Source of the DNA: JAPOXR01 sp965214695
GTDB taxonomy: Bacteria; Pseudomonadota; Alphaproteobacteria; Rhodobacterales; Rhodobacteraceae
Direction of reading: 5' to 3'
Length of the DNA: 64,000 nucleotides
Assembly: GCA_965214695.1 (NCBI GenBank)
Contig: OZ243967.1
Span: 868,001 to 932,000, forward strand
Part shown: one piece after another, positions 17,182 to 25,693 of the stretch
How positions within the stretch are numbered: position 1 is the stretch's first letter
How the letters are laid out: each line of letters opens with the position of its first letter
Program-made: the position numbers and the translations under genes
The notes under the pieces: generated by a model
Database searches by the model: none
Seen by the model: the letters and a program-made list of their open reading frames with translations, nothing else
Told to the model about the DNA's origin: nothing

Positions 17182-18271
17182 GGCCTATCGTGACGCCCGC
17201 CGCCAGATCGAGATCTGCAATGCTTGCCGGTATTGCGAGGGGTATTGTTCGGTGTTTCCAGCCATCGCCCGACGACGCGTGTTTGCCGATGGCGACATCA
17301 CCCAGATCGCCAATCTCTGCCATGACTGTCGCGGCTGCTACTATGCATGCCAGTATACCGAGCCGCATGAATTTGCGTTGAACCTGCCCCGGGCGCTGGC
17401 CGAGATTCGCCGGGAAAGCTGGAAGGCCCATGCCTGGCCACGGGGATTTGCCCGGCTGTTCGACAGGGGTGGCGGTGCAATCGTCATGGTTCTGGTCGTC
17501 GCCTTCGCCCTTGTCTTCGGCCTGGCAAAGTCGATGCAGCCGAGTTCGGGAGCCGGATTCTATGCCTACATGTCGCATGGGCTGATGGTCACCATCTTCG
17601 TGCCGGCATTCCTGGCACCAATCATTGCCATGATCATGTCAATCCGGCAGTACTGGCTGACGATTGGCGGTGGGCCGGTCACATCTTCCGACATCAGGGA
17701 CGCGCTGCGCTCTGCAGGAAGAATGAAAAACCTCTCCGGCGGGCATGGCGATGGCTGCAATTTCGAGGAAGAGGACCGCTACTCGAACACCCGCCGCTGG
17801 TATCACCAGGCGGCCATGTACGGCTTCCTGCTCTGTTTTGCATCGACGGCCTCGGGTACGGTCCTGCACTACGGATTCGGACAGGTCGCCCCCCATGGAC
17901 CGCTCAGCCTGCCGAAGCTGTTCGGCGTTCCCGGCGGCATCCTGCTATGCTGGGGGTCGGCGGGATTGGCCTGGCTGAAACTCAGGGCCGATCGGCAACT
18001 CGGGGCCTCCCGATTCTGGCATGGTGAATTTGCATTCGTGATGTTGCTGTTCTCGGTGAGCGCAACCGGCCTGCTGCTCTATGCCGCCACCGGCACCGCC
18101 ATTGTCGAGGGCCTGCTGGCGATTCACCTCGGGACGGTTCTCGCCTTCTTCTTGCTGACACCGTATTCGAAAATGGTGCATGGCTTCTATCGGCTTGCAG
18201 CGCTGACCCATGATGCGGCGCGCATCCGACACCCGTCCGACCGCGATCCCGGGGCGGCGGCGCAGCTGTAA
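17171..18271 (+). CDS. tcuB: TcuB electron-transfer protein (4Fe-4S, membrane)
   Basis: The 366-residue product has two cysteine clusters near the N-terminus, CNACRYCEGYC and CHDCRGCYYACQY, that bind 4Fe-4S centres. About six hydrophobic segments follow (for example AIVMVLVVAFALVFGLA and YGFLLCFASTASGTVLHYGF). TcuB passes electrons from TcuA-bound FADH2 to the membrane quinone pool. The ATG at 17171 overlaps tcuA by 11 bases. The gene ends 34 bases from convergent tctE. Confidence 0.9.
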   Translation: MSSEAYRDARRQIEICNACRYCEGYCSVFPAIARRRVFADGDITQIANLCHDCRGCYYACQYTEPHEFALNLPRALAEIRRESWKAHAWPRGFARLFDRGGGAIVMVLVVAFALVFGLAKSMQPSSGAGFYAYMSHGLMVTIFVPAFLAPIIAMIMSIRQYWLTIGGGPVTSSDIRDALRSAGRMKNLSGGHGDGCNFEEEDRYSNTRRWYHQAAMYGFLLCFASTASGTVLHYGFGQVAPHGPLSLPKLFGVPGGILLCWGSAGLAWLKLRADRQLGASRFWHGEFAFVMLLFSVSATGLLLYAATGTAIVEGLLAIHLGTVLAFFLLTPYSKMVHGFYRLAALTHDAARIRHPSDRDPGAAAQL

Positions 18272-18305
18272 TTTTCAGCCTGCGCCGCCTGCCAGCCCTG
18301 CCGGC

Positions 18306-19685
18306 CTACGTCACCTGCCAATCTCGTGCAGGCGGCAGTTTCATCGTGACGGCAAAGCCATCCTGGCAGGATTGCAAGACGAGGACCCCGCCATGGTGCT
18401 GCGCAACGGCATCGGCAATCGACAACCCCAACCCGCTTCCGGAGCCCGGTTCGATCTGGCCGAAACGCGCCAGTATCTTGGAAAAATCCTTCCGGGCAAC
18501 TGGTGTGCCGTCATTCCGCACCAAAATTTCGATCGAACGGGCAGTGCAGCCCAACCGGACAAGGATCGACGACATATCCGGTCCGCCATGGATGATCGCA
18601 TTGCTGACCAGGTTGGTGAGGGCCTCACGCAGCAACAGGTCATCGGCCATGATGACCGGCTCGCCCTCGATGTCGACGTTGAGGGCGACCTCGCCTGCCC
18701 GGGCGGATGCCTGCAGGGCGGCGACGGTTTCGGACACCAGCCTGCCCAGATTGACCGCCGAAAATGCATCGCTGCCGGCTTCGGCCTGCGCCCGTTCCAG
18801 CGTCAGGAGCCGGTCGGCAAGATCGCCGACGCGGGCGGCTTCGACCACCAAATCTCCGGCACGCAGATGTGCCGCGTCCAGAGTCTCCGCCGACTGAATG
18901 GACTCGCCGAGGGCCCGCATGCCGGCGATCGGGTTGCGCAACTGGTGTGCAGCATCGGAGACGAATGCAATCTGGGCCTCGTAGGTGACTCTCATCCGCT
19001 CGAGCAACTGGTTGAGTTGCGACACGATGCCACGCGCCTCGACCGGCACCGGTCTCCTGATCTTGCTGAGGTCTTCTGGCGAGCGGTTCGAGATCGCGTC
19101 CTCGAGATCGGTCAGCGGCTTGAGGCCGATGCCGACGCCAAACCAGACCAGGATCGTGACCCCGAGCAGGAATGTCGCCATCACCCCGGCATACCGCATG
19201 CCCAATTGCCAGATAAAGGCATTGCGTGCATCGAAGTTCTGCCAGACGGTAATGGTGAAGGTTCCGGACAAGCCGTCAATGCTGGCTTCATCCTTGAGAC
19301 GCAATACCCGGGCCGGGTCGCCCTGGTAGGTCGCGTCATAGAAGGCGAAGGCCTCGCCATGACCCAGCTGCCCGGGCGCAATCGGTGGCACCGCATAGCC
19401 CGTCACCAGGACGCCATCCGGTCCGTAGACGTGGTAGCGCACCGGCCCACCAGCGGTTTCGCTCAGGAATTTCTCGGTCTCGGGCGAAATTGCATCTCCG
19501 TCGTCGCGCGCAACATCCCGGGATACGGCAAGTGCCGTGAACATGAGATTCCGGTCAAGAAGTTCCTGCGCCGTCTGCTGGGCAACGCCGACCCTCCAGG
19601 ACCCGATCAGAAGCGCCAGCAGGCAAAGTGGCAGGACAATGATCGCGAACAGGCGAAACCTCAGTGACCTGCGGTTCACTGTCAA
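18306..19685 (-). CDS. tctE: Sensor histidine kinase, TctE-like
   Basis: Membrane kinase of 459 residues with a first helix LFAIIVLPLCLLALLIGSW, a periplasmic 2CSK-type sensor domain (about residues 35-165), a second helix YAGVMATFLLGVTILVWFGVGIG, HAMP-like linker, phosphoacceptor box DAAHQLRNPIAGMRAL and an ATPase domain with NLVSNAIIHGG and GSGSGLGLSIA. TctE proteins sense extracellular tricarboxylates. The start overlaps tctD by 4 bases (ATGA). Confidence 0.9.
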   Translation of the reverse strand: MTVNRRSLRFRLFAIIVLPLCLLALLIGSWRVGVAQQTAQELLDRNLMFTALAVSRDVARDDGDAISPETEKFLSETAGGPVRYHVYGPDGVLVTGYAVPPIAPGQLGHGEAFAFYDATYQGDPARVLRLKDEASIDGLSGTFTITVWQNFDARNAFIWQLGMRYAGVMATFLLGVTILVWFGVGIGLKPLTDLEDAISNRSPEDLSKIRRPVPVEARGIVSQLNQLLERMRVTYEAQIAFVSDAAHQLRNPIAGMRALGESIQSAETLDAAHLRAGDLVVEAARVGDLADRLLTLERAQAEAGSDAFSAVNLGRLVSETVAALQASARAGEVALNVDIEGEPVIMADDLLLREALTNLVSNAIIHGGPDMSSILVRLGCTARSIEILVRNDGTPVARKDFSKILARFGQIEPGSGSGLGLSIADAVAQHHGGVLVLQSCQDGFAVTMKLPPARDWQVT

Positions 19686-20347
19686 CCCTCCTGCAGAACA
19701 TAGCCGATATTGCGGAGCATCCTGATCTCGATGCCGGCGGCCGCCAGTTTCTTGCGAAGGCGTGACACGTGGACCTCGATCGCGCTCTCACCAATATCGG
19801 CGCCGGTTCCGTAGAGCGTTTCAATCAGCGCATCCTTGGATTTGACGCCGTTGCGTGCACGCAGCAGGGCATCAAGGAGCGCCAATTCCCGGCGTGGCAG
19901 GATCAGCGGCCGGCCATCGATGCTGACCAGCCTCTGGTCGGGTTGATATCGCAACCTGCCGAAGCTGAAATCGGCACGATAGGCACGACGCGCCCGCCGT
20001 GCCAGCGCCCGAACCCGGGCCTCCAGCTCGTCCATTTCAAACGGCTTGACCAGGTAGTCATCCGCACCCGCATCCAGGCCATCGACCCGGTCGCCGGTGG
20101 TCGTGCGGGCGGTCAGCAACAGGACTGGCCGGTGATCGCCGCGAGCCCGCATCCCGCGGAGGATCGAGATTCCGTCCATCTTCGGCAGGTTGATATCGAG
20201 GATGACGATATCGTTTTCGTCCGACCGGAGAAACATGTCCGCGGTCTGCCCATCATGGATCATGTCGGTGGCGTGCCCCCGATCCTGCATGCGATAGGCG
20301 ATGCCCTTGGCGATGCCGGTATTGTCCTCGATGATGGCGATGCGCAT
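19682..20347 (-). CDS. tctD: Response regulator, OmpR family, TctD-like
   Basis: The 221-residue product has a receiver domain with the phosphoacceptor aspartate in DIVILDINLPKMDGI and the conserved lysine in DDYLVKPFEMDEL, then an OmpR-type winged helix ending IEVHVSRLRKKLAAAGIEIRM...GYVLQ. It is expected to activate the divergent tctC-tctAB-prpF genes. ATG 20347 (MRIAIIEDN) is the true start by homology; 11 extra upstream residues were dropped. Confidence 0.92.
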   Translation of the reverse strand: MRIAIIEDNTGIAKGIAYRMQDRGHATDMIHDGQTADMFLRSDENDIVILDINLPKMDGISILRGMRARGDHRPVLLLTARTTTGDRVDGLDAGADDYLVKPFEMDELEARVRALARRARRAYRADFSFGRLRYQPDQRLVSIDGRPLILPRRELALLDALLRARNGVKSKDALIETLYGTGADIGESAIEVHVSRLRKKLAAAGIEIRMLRNIGYVLQEG

Positions 20348-20369
20348 GCAATCCTCGTCAGTTTCACGC

Positions 20370-20435
20370 AAGGTTCGCAATATAGATGTGAAGGTTCAAG
20401 TGCAGGAATTTCTGCGAAACGGCGGTTTAACCGCC
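20370..20435. promoter_or_regulatory. Divergent tctD/tctC control region: direct repeats and palindrome
   Basis: Two AAGGTTC direct repeats (20370-20376 and 20391-20397) are spaced 21 bases apart, two helical turns, as expected for tandem OmpR-type regulator dimers. Further downstream, GGCGGTT-T-AACCGCC (20421-20435) is a perfect 15-base palindrome just before the tctC ribosome binding site CAGGAGG. Confidence 0.4.
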
Positions 20436-20448
20436 ACAGGAGGATATC

Positions 20449-21534
20449 ATGTTGATCAAAACCACGGCCGCTGCGGCCACCATTGCCCTCGCATCCACGG
20501 TTGCCCTCGCCGACGGGCTCGACCTGTCGGGCAAGACCGTCGAACTCGTCATTCCCTTCTCGGAATCCGGGGGCTCGGCCAAATGGGCCAATTTCTACGC
20601 GCCACTACTATCCGACGCCCTGCCGGGCAGCCCGACAATCGTCGTCAAGTTCATGCCGGGCGCAGGCTCGACCAAGGGTGCCAACTGGTTCCAGGAACAA
20701 GCCTATGAAGACTCCGAGGGAACCCTGATTTTCGGCTCCTCCGGTTCGACCCAGTTTCCCTATCTTCTCGGCGACCCCCGGGTCAAATACGAGTATGGCG
20801 ACTGGAATGTGGTGCTGGCGTCGGGAACCGGCGGGGTTGCCTATCTGCCGCCGGAAGAGGCTTCCATGCTGAATGGTCTTGATGCATCCGGCCTGGCCGA
20901 TCAATATTTCATCTGGGGCAGCCAGGGGGCAACGCGTCTTGACCTGGTTCCGCTCCTCGCCTGGAAGATGCTCGGCATGAATGTCGAACCGGTATTCGGC
21001 ATCAAGGGACGGGGCGATGGCCGCCTGATGTTCGAGCGGGGCGAGGCCAATGTCGATTACCAGACGTCGTCGGCATATTTGGCCAATGTCGTACCGCTGG
21101 TCGAGTCGGGGGCCGCGGTTCCATGGATGACCTGGGGGGCTCTCGATGCCGATGGCAATATCGTGCGCGATCCGACCTTTCCGGAGATCCCGAGCTTCAA
21201 GGAAGTTTGTGAGGCGACACCGGCCTGCGAAACCCGAGGCGAGGCCTGGGATGCCTGGAAGGCATTCATGATTGCCGGATTCCCGGCGCAGAAGATGATC
21301 TTCCTTCCCAGGGGCGCAAGCGCCGAGGCCATCGAAACCTATACCGCTGCCCTGGACGCGGTGATTGCCCGCGATGATTTTGCCGACATCTCGGCAAAGC
21401 GCCTGGGTGTCTATCCGCAGATGACCGGCAAACAGGCCGAGGCGACGCTGAAGCTTGGTACGAATGTGGATGCTGCGGCCAAGGAATTCGTGGTCAACTG
21501 GCTTGCGGAAGATTTTGGTGTTTCCCTGAAGTAG
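20449..21534 (+). CDS. tctC: Tripartite tricarboxylate transporter substrate-binding protein
   Basis: Periplasmic solute receptor of 361 residues. The signal peptide MLIKTTAAAATIALASTVALA is followed by GKTVELVIPFSESGGSAKWANFYAPLL, matching the PFxxGG...a..P.l start of the Bug/TctC family. Gly-Ala-Gly-Ser-Thr (PGAGSTKGANWF) forms the carboxylate-binding region. It is preceded by a strong CAGGAGG ribosome binding site and followed by a terminator-like hairpin, consistent with higher expression than the permease. Confidence 0.88.
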   Translation: MLIKTTAAAATIALASTVALADGLDLSGKTVELVIPFSESGGSAKWANFYAPLLSDALPGSPTIVVKFMPGAGSTKGANWFQEQAYEDSEGTLIFGSSGSTQFPYLLGDPRVKYEYGDWNVVLASGTGGVAYLPPEEASMLNGLDASGLADQYFIWGSQGATRLDLVPLLAWKMLGMNVEPVFGIKGRGDGRLMFERGEANVDYQTSSAYLANVVPLVESGAAVPWMTWGALDADGNIVRDPTFPEIPSFKEVCEATPACETRGEAWDAWKAFMIAGFPAQKMIFLPRGASAEAIETYTAALDAVIARDDFADISAKRLGVYPQMTGKQAEATLKLGTNVDAAAKEFVVNWLAEDFGVSLK

Positions 21535-21540
21535 CAATTT

Positions 21541-21569
21541 GCGCCTCCCGCCGGTCACGCGGGAGGCGC
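21541..21569 (+). terminator. Attenuator hairpin between tctC and tctAB
   Basis: GCGCCTCCCGC and GCGGGAGGCGC form an 11-bp perfect stem with a 7-base loop, followed by TTTC. It lies 7 bases after the tctC stop and 18 before the permease start. The short T-run suggests partial termination or mRNA protection. Confidence 0.7.
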
Positions 21570-21587
21570 TTTCACAAGGGGCGGATC

Positions 21588-23603
21588 ATGGACCTCCTGG
21601 TAACGGCACTGCCTGCACTCGCCGAGGCGTTTGCTCTCATTCTGCAACCGCAGCAGCTGGGATTTCTCGTTGTCGGGGTGCTGCTGGGATTGTCGGTCGG
21701 TGTATTCCCGGGATTGGGCGGCATTGCCGGATTGTCCCTGGTCCTGCCCTTCATGTTCGGGATGGACCCGGTCGCGGGCCTGGCGCTGATGATCGGGCTG
21801 GTTGCCGTGGTGCCGACATCTGACACGTTTGCCAGCGTGCTCATGGGAATCCCCGGCTCCTCGGCATCGCAGGCGACCGTTCTTGACGGGTTTCCCCTGG
21901 CGCGAAACGGCGAGGCGGCGAGGGCCCTGGCTGCAGCTTTTGCGTCGTCGCTGTTCGGCGGCCTGTTCGGGGCAGCCATCCTGACATTCTTCATTCTGAT
22001 CGCACGACCGCTGGTTCTTGCCTTCGCCATGCCGGAGATGCTGGCGGTGACGCTGCTGGGCCTCGCCATGGTGGCGATCCTTGCAGGGCGCCTGCCGCTC
22101 AAGGGGATTGCCGCCGCCTGCCTGGGATTGCTGATCGGAACCATCGGCGAGGCCAGCCACGGCGGTTCGCTTCGCATGGCGACATACGATATCCCCTACC
22201 TGACCGATGGCATCAAGCTGGTCATCGTCGGACTCGGGATTTTCGCCATCCCGGAGATCATCAGCCTGTTGCGCCAGGATCAGTCCATCGCCCGGGAGGC
22301 GCGGCTCGGCGCAGGATGGGCACAGGGAATTCGCGACTGGGCGGCCAATATCTGGTTGTCGATCCGGTGTTCGGTCATCGGCGTCATCGTCGGCGTCATT
22401 CCGGGCCTCGGGGGATCGGTCGTCGACTGGATCGCCTATGGCCACACGGTACAATCGACCGCCGACAAGTCCAGGTTCGGCTCGGGCGAGATCAGGGGCG
22501 TCATCGGGCCGGAGAGCTCGAACAATGCCAAGGAAGGGGGCGGCCTTGTGCCGACACTGATCTTCGGCATTCCCGGTTCAGGGTCCATGGCTGTCTTCAT
22601 TGGCGGTCTTGCCCTTCTCGGCTACACCGCTGGCCCGCAAATGATCCAGAACGACCTGAACGTGACCTACACGATCGTCTGGTCGCTGGCACTCGCCAAT
22701 GTCGTGGGGGCTGGCCTGTGCATCGCCCTCTCCGGCGGCATTGCCCGCCTGACCACGATCAGGTTTGCGCTCCTGGCGCCGTTCCTGTTCATGATGATCT
22801 CCTTCGCCGCCTTCCAGTCGCGGCAGTCGCTCGGCGATCTCGTGACACTGTTTGCCGTTGGCCTGCTGGGCATTTTCCTGCGCAGGTTCGACTGGTCACG
22901 GCCGGCATTCCTGATCGGTTTCGTCCTGTCCAGTCAGGCCGAAGTCTATTCGGCCAATGCCTTGCAGATTGCCACGTTCCGGTTCCGGCGCGGCCTCGAG
23001 GACGGCCTGGACTATGTCGCCTCGCCCATCGTCATCGTCATCCTGCTGATCACGGTCGTCTCGGTCATCCTCGGCATTCGTCAATCACGGCAGATTCTCT
23101 CCGAAGGCGCCGTCGAGACCGGCTCGAAGCGGGCACCGCTGATCTTCCTGTTGCTCATTCTCGCCTACATGATCGCGACCTGGGTCAATGCCGCCCTGAT
23201 CGACAACATCTCCGACAAGATCTTCCCACTGGCGGTGGCGACGGCGGGAATCATGGCCCTGTTGCTGCTTCTGGCCCGCATGACCAGGACAACTGAAACC
23301 GATGCCGTCTTTGCCGACCGCGAGGCTGGCGGCGAGGATGCCGAGGCCCCTCACGGCCTGTGGGGGACCCTTGCCTGGCTGGCGGCGCTTCTGGTCCTGA
23401 CCTCGCTGCTGGGATTCATACTTGCGCTGGCAATCTTCATGGCGGCGTTCTTCCGCCAGCGTGCGGGCCTGGGCTGGACACGAACGGCGCTGTTCTCGGT
23501 GGCCGGGGTGGCATTCATGATCTTCCTTGCCTCCACGCTGAACCGCGACTTTCCGCCCGGCCTGCTGCAGGAGATCGTTGACCTGCCATGGCCGCTCCGG
23601 TGA
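21588..23603 (+). CDS. Fused TctA-TctB tricarboxylate transporter membrane protein
   Basis: The 671-residue product combines the two membrane subunits of the tripartite tricarboxylate transporter. Residues 1 to about 500 are TctA-like (GVFPGLGGIAGLSLVLPFMFGMDP near the start, PTSDTFASVLMGIPGS, and a repeat half with VGVIPGLGGSVVDWIAYG and FGIPGSGSMAVFIGG). From about residue 525, FLLLILAYMIATWVNAALID and later helices match the four-helix small subunit TctB, usually a separate gene of about 150 residues. No stop or frameshift sits at the joint, so the fusion looks natural. Fusions of this kind exist but are less common than split genes. Confidence 0.88.
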   Translation: MDLLVTALPALAEAFALILQPQQLGFLVVGVLLGLSVGVFPGLGGIAGLSLVLPFMFGMDPVAGLALMIGLVAVVPTSDTFASVLMGIPGSSASQATVLDGFPLARNGEAARALAAAFASSLFGGLFGAAILTFFILIARPLVLAFAMPEMLAVTLLGLAMVAILAGRLPLKGIAAACLGLLIGTIGEASHGGSLRMATYDIPYLTDGIKLVIVGLGIFAIPEIISLLRQDQSIAREARLGAGWAQGIRDWAANIWLSIRCSVIGVIVGVIPGLGGSVVDWIAYGHTVQSTADKSRFGSGEIRGVIGPESSNNAKEGGGLVPTLIFGIPGSGSMAVFIGGLALLGYTAGPQMIQNDLNVTYTIVWSLALANVVGAGLCIALSGGIARLTTIRFALLAPFLFMMISFAAFQSRQSLGDLVTLFAVGLLGIFLRRFDWSRPAFLIGFVLSSQAEVYSANALQIATFRFRRGLEDGLDYVASPIVIVILLITVVSVILGIRQSRQILSEGAVETGSKRAPLIFLLLILAYMIATWVNAALIDNISDKIFPLAVATAGIMALLLLLARMTRTTETDAVFADREAGGEDAEAPHGLWGTLAWLAALLVLTSLLGFILALAIFMAAFFRQRAGLGWTRTALFSVAGVAFMIFLASTLNRDFPPGLLQEIVDLPWPLR

Positions 23604-24685
23604 GCCAGCACCCCGTTCCGTTCCTGTTTCTGCGCGGCGGGACCTCGCGCGGACCCTATTTCAACGCCGCCGACCTGCCCGACGATCGCGATCATCTATC
23701 CAGGATCCTCATCGCCGTCATCGGCGCCGGCAATCCCCGCAACATCGACGGCATCGGCGGCGGTACCCCGGTGACCACCAAAGTGGCAATCCTGTCACCC
23801 TCGAGGGACCCGTCCGCCGATGTGGATTACCTGTTCGCGCAGGTCTCGGTCGAGGAATGTCTCGTCGATTTCGCGCCAAGCTGCGGCAATATCCTGGTCG
23901 GCGTCGCTCCGGCAGCAATCGAGATGGGGCTGGTCGCGGCCAGCGAACCGGTCACCGGGGTAAGCATTCGGGCGGTAAACACCGGGGCGCTGATCGAGGC
24001 CGATGTCAGGACGCCGGGAGGTGTCGTGCAATACGAGGGCGGGGCGGCAATAGATGGCGTGCCGGGGCGGGCCGCTCCGGTTGCGTTGAAATTCCTGGAG
24101 GTGACGGGCTCACGCACCGGGTCGCTGTTTCCCACCGGACGTCCGCAGGAGACGATCGGAGGAATCGCGGTATCATGCGTCGATGTCGCCATGCCCATGG
24201 TGATCGCGCGTGCCCGGGATTTCGGCCTTACCGGCCACGAGGACCACCAGGCGCTGGACTCGATGCCGGAGCTTTTTGACCGCATGGAGACAATCCGGCT
24301 GGAGGCTGGCAAACGCATGGGGCTTGGCGACGTCGCGCGATCAGTGGTGCCGAAATTCGGCCTCATCGCCGAACCGGGTGGGAGGGGTCATTTTGCGGCC
24401 AGGTATTTCATGCCCTGGTCCACGCATCCGACACTGGCGGTCACGGGGTCGCAATGTCTTGCTGCCTGCGCCCTGGCACCGGCGACGGTGGCGGAAGGGA
24501 TCACTCGCAGGATTGACCCCTCGCCGGCAACCATCGTGATCGAGCACCCGATGGGCACCATGGATGTCCATGTCTGCTACACCACGTCACCATTCGAGTT
24601 TGAATCGGCCGGCATCACGCGCACAGCCAGGCTCATCGCTCGCGGCGAGGTGATGGTCCCCCGGGCAATCTGGACAGCCGAATGA
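23588..24685 (+). CDS. PrpF-family isomerase (aconitate/oxalomesaconate type)
   Basis: The 365-residue product belongs to the PrpF fold (two diaminopimelate-epimerase-like halves). Motifs are FLFLRGGTSRGPYF at the start, NPRNIDGIGGGTPVTTKVAI, and DFAPSCGNILVGVAP, where the cysteine is the usual active-site position. Relatives isomerise 2-methylaconitate or tautomerise 4-oxalomesaconate. Next to tcuAB and tct genes, interconversion of cis- and trans-aconitate or a related acid is a reasonable inference, not shown. The gene overlaps tctAB by 16 bases; a GTG at 23600 overlapping the stop as GTGA is an alternative start. Confidence 0.85.
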   Translation: MAAPVSQHPVPFLFLRGGTSRGPYFNAADLPDDRDHLSRILIAVIGAGNPRNIDGIGGGTPVTTKVAILSPSRDPSADVDYLFAQVSVEECLVDFAPSCGNILVGVAPAAIEMGLVAASEPVTGVSIRAVNTGALIEADVRTPGGVVQYEGGAAIDGVPGRAAPVALKFLEVTGSRTGSLFPTGRPQETIGGIAVSCVDVAMPMVIARARDFGLTGHEDHQALDSMPELFDRMETIRLEAGKRMGLGDVARSVVPKFGLIAEPGGRGHFAARYFMPWSTHPTLAVTGSQCLAACALAPATVAEGITRRIDPSPATIVIEHPMGTMDVHVCYTTSPFEFESAGITRTARLIARGEVMVPRAIWTAE

Positions 24686-25042
24686 GTCCAATGCGGAGGG
24701 AATTTCCCGCCCGCAAGGCCCGCGACACCATGCCGAACTCCGCCAGCCGCGACGCATGACCCGTGCCACCGTCCCAGGCGGCACATGGTGCAGGGAGGTT
24801 TCCTGCCAGATCGGGGTGCTGGAAGTCGGGCAGATCAGTGACCACGCTGGCCGGCGCCTCGGAGTTCCGGTTGCCTGCTGGCAACCGGGGAGACCAAGGA
24901 CCAACCCGGCTGGCGCCTCGGATCGCCGGTCAGTTGCCCGGCGATGGACATGCCGAGCCGGCCAAATCTCCGTTTCCAACCTTTAAGTGCCGCGGCTTAA
25001 GGTATAGGAACCACCGGAGTTGTCGGTTTCGAGAGGAATTGG
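24686..25042. other. 357-bp intergenic stretch before gmk
   Basis: It separates the tricarboxylate cluster from gmk. A GAGAGGA ribosome binding site lies just before the gmk ATG. Open frames here are out-of-frame artefacts. No promoter or terminator could be assigned with confidence. Confidence 0.4.
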
Positions 25043-25693
25043 ATGAGCGTGGGCGGACGCAGGGGATTGCTGATCATCTTGTCGTCACCGTCAGGTGCCG
25101 GGAAGACAACCCTCGCCCGGCGGCTGATCGAATGGGATTCCCGGATTTCGTTCTCGATTTCGGCGACGACGCGCCCGCCCAGGCCCGGTGAACGGGATGG
25201 GCGCGAATATTTCTTCCGGTCGGATGCTGAATTTGCTGAAATGGTCGAGGCAGAAATGTTCCTCGAATTTGCCCGGGTTTTCGGACATATGTACGGCTCT
25301 CCGAAAGCGCCGGTGGCGAGCGCCATCAACAATGCGGGTGATATCGTCTTCGACATCGACTGGCAGGGCAGCCAGCAAATTCGCAATTCCAGCTACGTCG
25401 CCGACACCGTCTCAATATTCGTGCTGCCACCGTCGATTGCCGAATTGCGGCGCCGGCTGCAGGCAAGGGGCCTTGACTGCCAGAAGACGGTTGACCAGCG
25501 CATGAAGAAGTCCCGCGGTGAGATCGACCACTGGACTGACTACGATTATGTGTTGGTAAACAACGATATAGACGGCGTTCTTGAACAAATCAAGGCTATC
25601 GTGATTGCTGAGCGTCTACGCAGGACCCGACAACTTGACCTGTCGGGGCTGGTCTGTTCGCTTGAACAGGAATTTGCCGAGTCCCAACGATGA
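25043..25693 (+). CDS. gmk: Guanylate kinase
   Basis: Phosphorylates GMP to GDP with ATP. The 216-residue product has the P-loop SSPSGAGKTT, the GMP-binding RPPRPGERDGREYFF and YGSPKAPV blocks, DIDWQGSQQI and the LID region RRRLQARGLDCQ. Length is normal. It starts after GAGAGGAATTGG. Its stop overlaps the next start (ATGA). Confidence 0.96.
   Translation: MSVGGRRGLLIILSSPSGAGKTTLARRLIEWDSRISFSISATTRPPRPGERDGREYFFRSDAEFAEMVEAEMFLEFARVFGHMYGSPKAPVASAINNAGDIVFDIDWQGSQQIRNSSYVADTVSIFVLPPSIAELRRRLQARGLDCQKTVDQRMKKSRGEIDHWTDYDYVLVNNDIDGVLEQIKAIVIAERLRRTRQLDLSGLVCSLEQEFAESQR

Noticed and set aside
18210..19667. 485-residue open frame antisense to tctE
   Set aside because: The opposite strand encodes a complete histidine kinase with all boxes; the antisense frame is a codon-bias artefact.
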